Part shown: in pieces, positions 1 to 10,946 of the stretch
Position numbering within the stretch: the stretch's first letter is position 1
Layout: each line of letters opens with the position of its first letter
Origin: Combretum micranthum
Lineage: Eukaryota; Streptophyta; Magnoliopsida; Myrtales; Combretaceae
Assembly (NCBI GenBank): GCA_024138025.1
Contig: JAMXBD010000717.1
Location: forward strand, 1 to 64,000
Length of the DNA: 64,000 bases
Reading direction: 5' to 3'
Translations under genes and position numbers: made by a program
The notes under the pieces: model-generated
The model's input: the letters and a program-made list of their open reading frames with translations, nothing else
Database searches by the model: none
What the model was told of the DNA's origin: nothing

Positions 1-2253
1 TTCAAGACAGGTATATATATGTGTATTTGAATTTATTTAGTTAAGTTGTTATTTGTTTTATTTTCCTTCTTAAAATAGATGTGTGGTTTTTGGATGAATT
101 GAGCTTAATTTGATCAAATATTTGTTCATGCATGGGATGAGTTGAGAAGGTGCTATATGAGTGTGGGAGAGTATGCATGTATTGTTGTATGATTATGAGG
201 AGTTGGGAAGTTGTTAAGAGGATTTGTGTGGGATAATTCATCATTGATGGAAGTAGAAATTGAAGTGTTTAATTGTATTGAATTCATGCTTGAATTGCTA
301 GAATTGAGTAGTATAGAGATGAGTAAGGCTAAGATGTAGTAAGGTGGTGGAGGAAGGATTAAAGTGTATTATGATATGATTTTGTAAAAGTGAAAAACAG
401 GGGATTTAAGTTTCTCTCGTTTAACCTTGTTTTTAAAACGTACGCGGCAACCTGGGAATTCAACGCGCGGCTTAGAGGCAGCGTTGGATTCAAAATTTTT
501 AAGGCTGATGAAAGCCGCCGGCTTTCGCTGGGAAAGTCAGCCGGCGTTCATTTGTCATGTTGAACGCTGGCAGTGAAAATTAAGGCCGCCGGCGTATATG
601 TCAAAGCCGCCAGCTTATCTGAGTAAGCGGCCGGCTCAGACCTCTCTGGACGTTTTTGAAATTTTGGTTTTGGATTCTACGCCGGTCAAGGCCGCCGGCG
701 TAGAATACAAAGGCTGACGGCGTACCTTTGAACACTGCCACCGTTGGCAGTGGACATTTTCAGAACATTGTGCACCGGCCCAAAGCCGCCGGCTTTGGCT
801 GCCGGCCTATCCCTGTGCTTTTGAAATTCAAAACTTTCTCCAAAAATTTTCCTAAGTTTGTTATTTGAGAAATTGGTTTTATTAAGAGATTTAAGATATA
901 TTAGGAGTTTTAAATGCCTATTCGTGACTGTATATTCAATTATTTGATTTTCTTTGATAATTGTGACCTTGTATTCAATTATTTGGATTTTCCTTGATTA
1001 ATTGCGATATGAATTTAATATGTGTATAATTGTGATAATGAAATCCATACTTGTTAATTCCTTGATTATTGTGATATTTTCATTACAGTTAAGGATTCTT
1101 CGGTTAGTTCATCACGAGAGATCCTAGTTCTATTCTAATGAGTTCAGGTACGCAATAATAACTTGTTTGATGTTTGCTAGGACCAGGACATTTCTAATTT
1201 GACTTAAATTGATTCGATTTAACATTTGGATGAATTGGATGTCTATTACGCTGTTTAATCTGGTCGAGGAGCAGCAAACCTGTCATGATGCAATGACATG
1301 TTAGCTAGGCACTTAACCAAGTCATGATGCAATGACTTTACCATGATGCAATGGTACGCTATGATGCAATAGCGATTCTTTGGTTAAGTGGGTAGCCGAT
1401 AGGGGGGATTGTATCTGGTAACGTTGCTTAAACTTAGGGGAAATACCATGATTTAGTTCAAGGTTTATGGGAACTTGTGAACTAGGCTCATGTTATGGAC
1501 TGAGTTTAAGTAGAGTCGGGCAACGGCTTTTAAACCCTAGATGAAGCTATTAACTTCATGAAATAGATATAGGAGATATAAGTATTCGGACTACTTATAT
1601 CAACCCTGAGCAGCTGCTGTTACTCAGGATCCCTGGATTCCCGAAGTGTGACCGGGGTTTGAATACCCTCTTGTTGTTGATTTGTTGAATCAAAATGTAA
1701 TAAAGATAACCACTTGTTCTATGATGCATTACATGAATCGAATGACTTGTTATGCATTGGTTATGTGTATGGGCCTCTGGCTCACTTTTGCTGCTTTGCA
1801 GGTCATGGAGAGAGTATTACGATGACTTGGGCTATGGGTCCGATTTCGAAAGAATTTTGGATGAGTGGGACGAATAGGATTCGATTACCCTGGACCTTTG
1901 GAAGACTTTTTGCGATGGAGAAGTTATGTATAGATGGCTTAATAGTTATGCCAAATTCCTTTTGTAATGACCTAAGATCCCTTAGGATTCTTATGTTTTG
2001 AGAAATCATGTAATTTGTTTTGTAGTGTCATGTATTGACACAAAGAAATGTTTATATGATGTAAATATTGTATAGATTGTTTTGTTAGCAATCTTGTTTT
2101 ATTTAAAAGTTATTTACAAAGTTCAGTGGTTTTGATCAAGCAATTTTCATAAACTGTTAGTTTTAGGACAACCTTACATATAATGTGCAAACGTTATATG
2201 TGGTTGGGGATTCGGTACTCTAAATCTCGGGATTTAGAGGACGGGTCTTTACA
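1..2253 (+). repeat. LTR-like sequence A, left end outside window
   Basis: I see no protein in this stretch. It resembles a long LTR of a plant retrotransposon. It shares landmarks, in the same order, with 28186-30249 and, inverted, with 7100-9110: a motif-rich region, a block of short 'atgatgcaatg' repeats (1285-1375), a stretch ending near a 'gggcctctggctcac' landmark (1769-1784), and a terminus in ..TTTACA at 2253. The equivalent end of the 28-30 kb copy is GGCGTTACA. The start would lie upstream of base 1, so neither a target duplication nor a partner LTR can be tested. Short open frames here, such as 1714-2001, have no recognisable protein content. Confidence 0.45.
430..830. repeat. GC-rich GCCGCCGGC motif region inside LTR-like A
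   Basis: A GC-rich island in otherwise AT-rich DNA. The word GCCGCCGGC or close variants recurs about ten times, on both strands. A 12-bp perfect stem (674-685 with 695-706) forms a hairpin around GGTCAAGGC-type sequence. The LTR-like copies near 8.5-9.1 kb and 28.75-29.05 kb have an equivalent region built from different short words. Confidence 0.6.
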
Positions 2254-2263
2254 ACTATTGTAT

Positions 2264-2478
2264 GAGGCGAAATTCGCCTCTGCCACGTCGGCTAGTGAGG
2301 CGAGTTTCGCCTCACTAGTCGACGTGGCACCCCATCCTAGCATGAGGCGAATTTCGCCTCATGTTTTAAAACATGAGGCGACCTTTGCCTCCTTTTCTAA
2401 GATGGCAGACTTTCAGAGGCGAAATTCTAAGCTATGAGGCAAAATATTTCGCCTCTTAAGGCCATTTTTTTACTAGTG
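2264..2478. mobile_element. CACTA-type transposon terminal region
   Basis: Read on the minus strand, the right edge (2471-2478) is CACTAGTA followed by a run of A and GGCC, the form of a CACTA (En/Spm) terminus. Inside it lie dense subterminal palindromes built on GAGGCGAAA: a perfect 17-mer palindrome at 2264-2280, a 49-base palindrome at 2281-2329 with 23-base arms and one mismatch, and another at about 2341-2362. Such repeats are usual transposase-binding subterminal DNA in this superfamily. No transposase is present and the other terminus is not seen, so this is a fragment or a small deletion derivative. Confidence 0.5.
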
Positions 2479-2560
2479 ATATCTAAGTCACATATCTTAC
2501 AAACAATTGATTTTAATTGTTTTTATGATATGTGACTTAGATATGCATCATTAGTAAAAC
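2467..2560. repeat. Long hairpin next to the CACTA-like end
   Basis: The arms 2479-2496 and 2527-2544 are an 18-bp perfect inverted repeat around a 30-base AT-rich loop. The symmetry continues outward imperfectly: TTTTACTAGTG on the left matches the complement of CATTAGTAAAA on the right. This could be a foldback element or two opposing CACTA-like ends. Confidence 0.6.
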
Positions 2561-2604
2561 AATTAAGAGTAAAGATAATATGTTTTAATTTTTTTTTTTA
2601 AATA

Positions 2605-2785
2605 TATAAACTGGTTCGTTTTCGGTTCACAGTCTTGAACCGAGCAGCGAACCGTTTGCTCTTCACCAAACCAAACTACAAACCAAACCGTTTAAAAAAA
2701 AAAACTAAAATTTTGATTTGATTCAGTTCAATACGATTCGGTTCATGATTGGATTGGTTTTTTTACACAGTCCAGCCCTCATCAA
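2605..2785. repeat. hAT-like terminal repeat fragment (GGTTCGGTTT words)
   Basis: The sequence is rich in GGTTCG, CCAAACC and GAACCG words on both strands, like the subterminal DNA of the hAT elements at 30368-31251 and 58825-59284. It fades into ..TTTTTACACAGTCC at its right edge. No intact terminal inverted repeat or 8-bp duplication could be found, so it is called a degraded fragment. Confidence 0.4.
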
Positions 2786-2790
2786 CCCCC

Positions 2791-4382
2791 TGTACGGTCG
2801 GAACGGTCTTTCTCTGTATTGCAAATGGTTTTTATTTATTTAGTCTTTTGGACAGGTATGAAGCCGTAATAATTTGCTGGTGATGTGACAAAAATAAGAA
2901 TAACCAAATGTGCAATTACTCGCCTGTTGGAATTAAAATTTCAAAATATTATTTTTCATTTTTCACAACGATTAAGACCATAGCCTTCAGTACACGAGCG
3001 TTACTACAAACAATGCTGCAAGGCAATATATATTTCTTTAATTATGCATACAATTAATAATCAAAATACGTTCTCCTATAATATAAAGACACCTCACTTG
3101 ATATCAGTATTTTGGAATAAAATAACTATTCTTTCATTTAATGAAATTATGATAATAAATTATCAAATCAATAATATTTTTCTCCATCTCCTTATTTTGT
3201 TCACCCAACTTTTGTATTAATAATAAAAAATATAAATAAGTCATATAAAAAAATCTCAACATCACTTTCAATTTTAGACGCACACATCCTACGAGTTTCA
3301 ATGTACTAGTAAGTGTATATTCGTACCACATATTTAAGCTTACAGCAGTACAGTATAGAAACATGCATATCAGTGCGACATACAGACACGTGTATATATA
3401 TATGTATATTATAACATTTATGTGAACGAAAAAAACACATTATTTTTCATTCTATAATAAAATAGATATGGCCACACTATTGATATGATGAAAAAAATAG
3501 AGAGTAATTTGAATGGATTATTTATATAGACATTTTTGTAAATTGAATTTCATTTATAAAATATCATTTTGTCACTTTTTTGGTTATAGCAGGAGGAAAA
3601 GGGTATCCTATATTTATGCCGAAACAATTATTTTATTCAATAATAAAGTGATTATTAATGCTAAATTAAAGAATTGTAATAACCGTTACAATTTTTTTTT
3701 AATATCATAAATGTTTTCATTATAACCATCTCCTTTCTAAATACACCACTTTGCACAAGGAAAAAGAGCCCGAAGCCCATGATGTAAATATAAAACATCA
3801 TGGATCAATATTTGCTGTTTACATTTTACGTTCTGAATACTGTTACAGCCAATGTAGCAGTTTTAATGAGTACTGAGTAGTATTTGTGTTATGTAACATG
3901 TAATATTAGTAATATTGGGTTTTTTTGTTATTAATTATTTAGTTCTCCTTGTGGCTTGGGGAAGGATAACCGGTTTGTTGCTCCCGCTCCCCTATATAGT
4001 TTAATAATAAATATATTGATTAATCACATGGACTATGCAACAAATTCCATAGTCATTTCAACAAGACAGTCCATTACTCTCATATCCGTGACATTTCATT
4101 CAAACATAAAAGGACATTGGAAGAGTATATGAAACGCATCATTGAACTCACTCACCTAAAATGCCTGGGCTAATTTTAGTTATCTTATGATAAACATGTC
4201 TATTAAGTTATTTGTTCCTTTCATTTATACCGAACAGTTTGAAAATTCCAAGAGTATGAAATTTACTATGTACGCAATGCTATTTATTTTAAAATCGTTG
4301 AGGATTATTTTATTCATAAGGGCTCACAAGTCACAACTTCCAAGCACTGTAGCTCTAAGTTTGGCTACTGTACTGATGCTTC
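2791..4382. other. AT-rich intergenic DNA, nothing recognised
   Basis: AT-rich sequence with short runs of (TA)n and poly(T). Open frames at 3134-3364 and 3513-3710 are of low complexity and have no recognisable domain. No gene or element is called. Confidence 0.6.
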
Positions 4383-4984
4383 CAGGTTGTTCTTCCAAGA
4401 TTGGAAAAGCTGGTCCTACATTCATTAGAAAACATGATAAGTATATGGGATGATGGTAATCTCTCTGATGAAGATTCATTCAACAACTAGAATCTGTTGA
4501 GATTAAAGAATGTAAAATGACACAATCAGTTTTTGGTTCACAAGTAGTAGAGAGATTGCAAAATTTGACAAAAGTTAAAATTGAGCATCATGAATCATTA
4601 GACGTACTGTGCAAAATTGTTGCAAAAGAGGTAACATTAGGCTTTCCAAGTTTGAGGGATATATTTGTGGAAAACTGTTGCAAATTGATCACTCTTTTTC
4701 CTAATGCCATCGCCAGGACCCATTCTGCGCTTGAGAATATGTACATATCCTCTTGCGAATGTTTGCAGAAAGTTTTCTCTTGTGATGATGATGGCGATAT
4801 GGGCAAGACGAAGAAAATGGAATTATACAATTTAAGTTCCCTACAACTTAAAGGCCTTGGTAGCTTGGTTCATTTCTGATCGGGGCATTTTGAGTTGTGC
4901 ATCCCTTTTTTGAAAAATTGTTGATAACTAAGTGCGGCAAATTGAAGGAATTTGTTCTAAGACCTTCTCATTTGGTTAAATCTA
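4383..4984 (+). pseudogene. LRR fragment of a CC-NBS-LRR (NLR) resistance gene, broken
   Basis: This is a relic of the leucine-rich-repeat region of a CNL-type intracellular immune receptor. Visible repeats have the irregular plant LRR pattern, for example LPRLEKLVLHSLENM near 4390-4440, LQNLTKVKIEHHESLDVL at 4556-4609, FPSLRDIFVENCCKLITLF at 4642-4698 and LENMYISSCECLQKVF near 4731-4778. The C-rich 'xxVxNCxxL' style is typical of the long LRR tails of RPS5-like and At4g27190-like proteins. The frame is broken by a one-base shift near 4490, a stop at 4877-4879 and a further shift near 4915, after which LRR-like sequence resumes (KCGKLKEFVL). No P-loop, NB-ARC or coiled coil occurs nearby. The longest open piece (4472-4879) encodes 135 residues and is too short to act alone. 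Confidence 0.75.
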
Positions 4985-5006
4985 GATCTAGATATAGATC
5001 TAGATG
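4981..5006. repeat. (CTAGAT)n short tandem repeat
   Basis: About four imperfect copies of the six-base unit CTAGAT lie directly after the LRR relic. Confidence 0.7.
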
Positions 5007-5039
5007 CTAGACTGCAAGAAACCTTTGTTTGAAAAACCA

Positions 5040-6060
5040 ACTCAATGAATTTTAAAAACAAGTGATATAAAGGCTTCACTCGTCCTTTCTCAAGGTAGAT
5101 ATGATCAACTCTATTAGTAGTCACAAGTCTTTTCAAGAGAATGACCTCTCAGCTTATTCAATTGAAATCAAAACATGAATCTACCATGGTGCATCACACA
5201 ATTAGACCCATGAAAATAAAGAAAGCTAGTAATTACATATATCCAGTCAATTATACTTGAAAGCGTATTTTAAATCACATGAATCGGGATTTGGATTCGT
5301 AAACCCTAAGCTATAGGAGATTATTTCTCCATAAGTTTAAGCATTAAAGCACAAAATTCTAAAGAAATAAAATCACATTGAAGAATAATTCAATTAAAGA
5401 TCATAATCTTACAAACATTACATACATCAAGTTTAAAATGATTTTACCTAGAAAACTAGAGTCCTCAAAAGCAAGAAGGAAATGAACTTATTTCACCTTA
5501 GAATTCTCTCTCTCTAATCTATGTTAGGGAAATTTTCAATAATGTACAGTGCTTTTACAACTTATGCTTGCCCTTTATTTATAAGCTCAAGGCACATAAA
5601 TCATAAAGATTTTATTATTGACGTGGCAGATTCTTTATAACATAATTCTTTCTTCTTCTCACGCATACGTCTAATCGTATGCTTAATTGTCGTGGGATGT
5701 ACTACTGCTTGGTTGAGGGCTCAAGATGATCAAGAAATGAAGCTCGACATTTAAAATGCTTAGAGTACTTGCGTTTTTTCTCCATCCATCTATCAAGGGT
5801 TGAATTTGAATACATCGAAGGCTCCCAAACTTGAGGCTCGACATTGATATGGCAAAAATTGGTCTTCAAATAAGAACTATCGAGGTTCGAAATATGAGGC
5901 TTGATGTTGAGGCTCGACATAAGCTTTTTTGCAAATTGATGCTCAATCATCTCAGAACAATTGTCAAGGGTCACGTCGAGAGCTCGAAGTTGAGGCGAGA
6001 TAGATGATTTTCCCTTGTTTTACTTCATCTTTTAGCCTCGATGATGATTTGGGCTAGGCC
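5040..6060 (-). repeat. LTR-like sequence E (minus orientation) with TATA box
   Basis: On the minus strand a motif-rich block (5700-6060, repeated GAGGCTCGACAT-like words) is followed by a TATA box (TATAAATAA, 5575-5583). A CT/GA-rich leader and several hundred bases of AT-rich sequence come next. This is the U3-R-U5 order expected of a plant LTR. Exact ends and a target duplication were not found. The minus-strand open frame at 5702-5974 consists of the repeated words and shows no protein domain. Confidence 0.35.
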
Positions 6061-6246
6061 CGACTTTGTCTAACTTTGACTTTGTTTACTGTTCTACTCC
6101 AAATTTGATAAAAACACTTCATTTCTTCTTCTTGGATTCAATGAGCTTTTAAATAACAATTTACACTAAAAATAGAAGATTCATGAGAATTTAATCAAAA
6201 TTGTATGGAAATGAGCTCAAATTCGTGTGAAAAATATAGAGTAAAA

Positions 6247-6405
6247 GAGACTTATCATGCACATACACATATGCTCACACATACTGATACACATACATGC
6301 TCACTTGCACCCACTCGTGCATACACATATCCACACACCCACATGCTCACATACACATGCGCATGCACACATTCACATGCTCATGCATACATGCATCCAT
6401 CCACA
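6247..6405. repeat. CA-rich degenerate minisatellite
   Basis: Imperfect tandem copies of CACATACACATGCTCA-like units, purine-poor on the plus strand. The unit length drifts between about 6 and 24 bases. The reading frames through it give only His/Thr-rich simple sequence and are not genes. Confidence 0.7.
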
Positions 6406-6984
6406 TAAGGCAGCTTGATCATGTTGATATTATTGTGGTATTGTTTCAAAATTCCCATATTCTAGCTTGTGTAGGACCTTATTGATTAGTTATTGCGATA
6501 AGGCGAGTATGCGAGCTAAGCTACGAGTGCTGAATGTAGGGAAACCAACTTATTGCTACTTTTCCCCCTAGGAATTTTTTAGAACAACATTGAGAGAGAA
6601 AGGAAGAAATAGATTGAATTAATTATCCAAAGTTAGTTAAAATTACAGGTATTACTTATCTTCATACAATATTTAATTTATAACCACTATCTTGTGAAGC
6701 TAAGGATATTATTAGCTTAAATTTATGAAATTTCTCATACAATATTTAATAAAAACATTTCAAGCTTCTACTATCATGAGAAGATCAACTTTCTCAAAAA
6801 CAAATCCTTAAAAGCCTATTACAAAACATACGAGCTTCACCAGGCCCTTAAAGAAAATGACATCTTTCAAAAAGATAAATGCAGCCCTTTAATAAAACAA
6901 AAACATAACAATATATACTCTTTGGTCCTAAGCCACTTCACTCATCCACAAGTTCTCCTAAGTCATCCCATACTCCAAAAACAA
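6406..6984. other. Intergenic, nothing recognised
   Basis: AT-rich DNA that may be the decayed distal part of the LTR-like sequence at 7100-9110. No coding or RNA feature is supported. Confidence 0.5.
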
Positions 6985-7075
6985 ACATCATCATCATCAA
7001 TATCATCCTCATCATCAAACCAACATCATCAGATCATTATCGTCATCAATATCATCATCATCATCATCATTATCA
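6985..7075. repeat. (ATC)n microsatellite
   Basis: Interrupted ATC/CAT trinucleotide repeat. The frame through it reads Ile/Ser-rich sequence and is not a gene. Confidence 0.8.
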
Positions 7076-7099
7076 AAACAACACTTGGATGGAGGCAAC

Positions 7100-9110
7100 A
7101 AAAATAATAATGAGCTAAAACCCAGTATACAGTAACATAACCACAAACGAAGTAACACATAAGCTTAATTAAATGCAATGCAGCAATGACAGGTTATTAT
7201 CTTTGAATTAAATTAAATAAATCAACACTAGAGCACTAACACTCCGATTGCACTCCTGGGAAATCTAAGAGTCCTGAGTAATAGCAACTGCTTAGGGCTT
7301 GATATAGGCAGTCCAGATTTTTATATCTTCTATATCTAACCAATAAAGAGAAAATAGCCTTATTTAGGGTTTATAGCTGTTATAGATACTATACCCATCA
7401 TAGTCTACAATATAATAGGGCTCAACTAGTCCCGTAAACGTGATTCCCACTATATTACTTCTCGTTAATCAAGATAGACGTTGTGCTGATACTGTTTACC
7501 CCATCAGCGACCTACCGAGCCACTTATGAATTGCCATTTCATCATGGCATACCATTGCATTATGGTATTTATCATGGCATAATGACATTGAGGTAACTTA
7601 AGTGCTTAACTATAGTACCCGACTCCAAATAAGGTTGTCGCTCCCCGAATAAGATTAAACGACACAAGCACAAGCAACACTCAATTATTAGGCCGAGTTT
7701 AAGTTTTAGTTCATTTGGGATGCCTATCCTAACAGTCAACAAGCACGTCATTGTGTACCTTTCACATTGTAAATCGAAAAAGAGACAAAGGGTAAATCAA
7801 AATCCATTTCAGAAGATAAACCAGCTATCAATATATCTATCCAAGAATTAAACTCATATAAGAAATTTAATTAATTATTCACTTAAATCAAAATTTTATT
7901 AAAACATTATTCTATTAGACACTAAGTAAGAATCCCACAATGGCTGCGAAGATTACCCTACCAAGATACGAACAATTCTCTATTATCTGTCAAATTATTT
8001 CTTTTCTCTTTGTTTATAATCATTTATTACAAAAACATCATCATATCATTCATTTTTAAAAGTACTCATTTTACAAGAAAACACACATTTGAAATAACAT
8101 ATTTCCCATATAATACATGGTTAAACCTAATTTATTAGTCTAAACCAATTATTAGCTTTTAAGCATATTTTAACTTGATTTAAGCCAAATTGATTAGACT
8201 TAATCATTTAATTTCATTACTAAGTAAAGTTAATTAAACTAAATCAATCTAATTCATTTTAGGTCATTAAAGTTCATTAAGCCATGTTGAACTTAAGATT
8301 ATTAACTAAGTTCATTTTATATCTAACTTTTATGTTTAATCCAATTATTTATTAAATCTATAAATTCACTAAACTCATTCTTAATTATATCTAATATAAC
8401 ATATTAGCTATCATTTATCTTTTCCATTTTCATTTTATTTTTATTTTATTCAAATTTTTATGAAGAACACACTAGGTGCACGATCGTGTTTCACCCCATG
8501 TACATGCATAAGAAAAAACACAATCAAATATATTGCATCATGTTTCCATTGTGCTTTGGGGATCAGAGAGAAGCATGGCGTGATACCTTAAGCCGTGTTT
8601 CAGTTGTGCTTCTCTTTGAATAGAAATATTTGAGAAAACACGATGCACAAAAAAAAAAAAATACGATATGATGCACAAAAGAAAAACACAACATGATAAA
8701 ACGAGTCGTGCTTCGCCCGTGTTTAATAAAAAATGAAGCACACATGAGTCAAAGAGAAACACGGTGAGATACATGTGAGTGTATCCCCCTCTTGTTTCTC
8801 GTCGAGGGGTCTTACTCCGAAGGCTCGATGAGATACACAACTAGAAGCATTAGCCTATGTTCTAACCACGTTTTACTTGACATATTATGCATGCGAGAAA
8901 TAGAAACGAACACGGGGAGATCGGTAAGGTCGTGTATTAGTCATGCTGTTCAGGAAATATATGTATAATATGAATCAGAAGAAGTACGGTTAGATACAAC
9001 AAGCCATGTTTCTTCTTTTATGAGTGTTTCTCAAAGTTTTCAATGAAAAACGAAGAGCACGACTAGATCTAGATATCATGTTTCCTCCATGCTCTTTGCC
9101 CTATTTTATG
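7100..9110 (-). repeat. LTR-like sequence B (inverted relative to A)
   Basis: The complement of 7240-7640 follows the same order as 1280-1700. It has the repeated 'catgatgcaatg' words (7540-7600 as complement), a CCTGAGT/ACTCAGG landmark, and a tract ending before a 'tgggttttagctcatt' landmark near 7110-7130. Its motif-rich part (8480-9110) is built from CGTGTTTC/GAAACACG words instead of GCCGCCGGC. Identity to the other copies is low, so it is an old insertion of a related family. The frames at 8538-8840 and 9024-9341 fall in or at the edge of this repeat and encode nothing recognisable. Confidence 0.4.
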
Positions 9111-10710
9111 TTTCGAAAACTGTACTTATTTTACTACTTGATTTATATCGTTTTTCATCATATAACACCTATTATTTCCTTAATTCATTTAATCTATCAA
9201 ATCTCAATTTCAAACTTAGGTAATGGTTTGGGATATTTCAATAAAACAATAGAAGTTATATTGATTATTAAAGAGCAAATCCTTTTGGTATCTTTAATAT
9301 TTAGATTACAAAATCTTTTTAAATGCCTTTATAAATTATGATTTTCGTACCATAAAAAATAATTCTATGGACATATGATAAATCAACACCAATTATTAGT
9401 AATTTACGATACCATTAAATGTCAATAATAATAAATATCAATTCCCTTTAATATCAATATCCATTAATAATTCAAATTTTATGTCATTAATCTAAAGTTC
9501 CATCACAGATGCCATATATAATGCATTTAAATTTGTATTAACATCTTTCATTTCTTTAATTTATTTCCTTAATATTGGTGAGTTTAAGGGGAAAAAAAGG
9601 CTTTTATGATTTTTTTTTCCTTTTGAATATGTCGTTCTTTCAAATAAATACTATTTATTATAGTTTGACTCAAACATTTTTAAGGTCTTTCATTTTTTTT
9701 TTTTTTTTTAGTTAGTTTTACCCATTCTACAATACACATCTTTTGCGTTTAATATCTAAAAGTTATTTCTCTGATTATCCAAATGCCAACTACCTTAATT
9801 CTATTACGTATTGTATAATAATGTGTATTTACTGTAGTTTGATTGTACAAAATTATCATATAAAAATCAAATTTTTATAAATATATAGTAATATACCCAA
9901 GCTATATTAATGATAAATTTTCATGTAGTTTCATTTTGTTGATATTTCTTTCTCATACATCTAATTGTTACCTATGCATGTAATTATTTTTAAATTAATA
10001 TTTTCATACAAGAGATATTGTAATATTTGCACACGCATTATGCGTGTGTGTTTGCTAGTGTTATATAGCCAAATCCTAAACCTTCGTACATCAATAATTA
10101 TGATAAGACACCAGGATCCAAACGTATTAAATTATTATCTTACAACAATTTTATAACTGCCAAATAACTGACGAAGCATTCATTTAATGAATAAATAGGT
10201 AAAAATAAAAATTTTGACTTTCGCAGAATTTTTCTTTACAACATGAAATGGAATTAATAAATTATCTTATAAAAAAACGATGAGGTAATGACCTTTGTAT
10301 TAATGAGTACGTTTGGCAAATCAAACACTCTTTTATAAGTCGCCTTATATTACTAAAATTATCGAATATTATGTTATCTATTGCGTTATTGACATAAAAA
10401 TAAGAACATGAAATAAATCATTGTACGGTTCAAAGCTAGACATAAATGTATTTACCAAATCAAATGGATCCTCATTTTATTGCTATCAGAATTAATTTAA
10501 TTTTGCAGATTTTGATATTAATTTTACAAAATGAAAACTATAACATCATCATAAAGTAATGTTTATTACTTACTTGTAAATACATGTACACTCCACGAAC
10601 TAATGCCTCGGTAAACCTTCAACTATTTTTGGACCATCACAAGTACATAGAAAACCCAGGTTTACTCAATAAAATTGATGGAGTTGAGGTATATTGAGGG
10701 AAAAAAAAAA
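9111..10710. other. AT-rich intergenic DNA, nothing recognised
   Basis: Very AT-rich with poly(T) runs near 9693. No protein similarity, tRNA or clear inverted repeat was seen. Confidence 0.6.
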
Positions 10711-10946
10711 ATTAATATCACAAATAGTATTTAAACTTTGATAAAATATACAATTAGATATCTACGCTTTGAAATTAATTAATTTAGTATCTAAAGAACT
10801 TTTCGTGCACGCCATCAGTATCTTTATAAGTATTAAATTGATCAATTTCAAGATTTTTTCCAGGTATCAAATTGATCAATTTTAAAATTTAGACATCTAA
10901 TTACATATTTTATCAAAATTTAGGTACCATTTGCAACACTATTAAA
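10711..10946. mobile_element. Foldback MITE, copy 1
   Basis: The two halves are inverted copies of one another. The left arm begins TTAATATCACAAATAGTA and reads on through GATAAAATATACAATTAG. The right arm, complemented, begins ATAGTGTTGCAAATGGTA and reads GATAAAATATGTAATTAG. It belongs to the same family as 17850-18129 and the half copy at 27503-27650. It has no coding capacity. Confidence 0.65.

Noticed and set aside
1714..2001. 95-codon plus-strand frame inside LTR-like sequence A
   Set aside because: It lies in a region conserved as DNA with two other LTR-like copies, which do not keep this frame. There is no recognisable domain.
6205..6485. Two overlapping His/Thr-rich frames
   Set aside because: They are translations of the CA-rich minisatellite.
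8538..8840. 100-codon minus-strand frame
   Set aside because: It falls in the motif-rich part of LTR-like B, is Phe-rich in the middle and has no homologous frame in the other copies.
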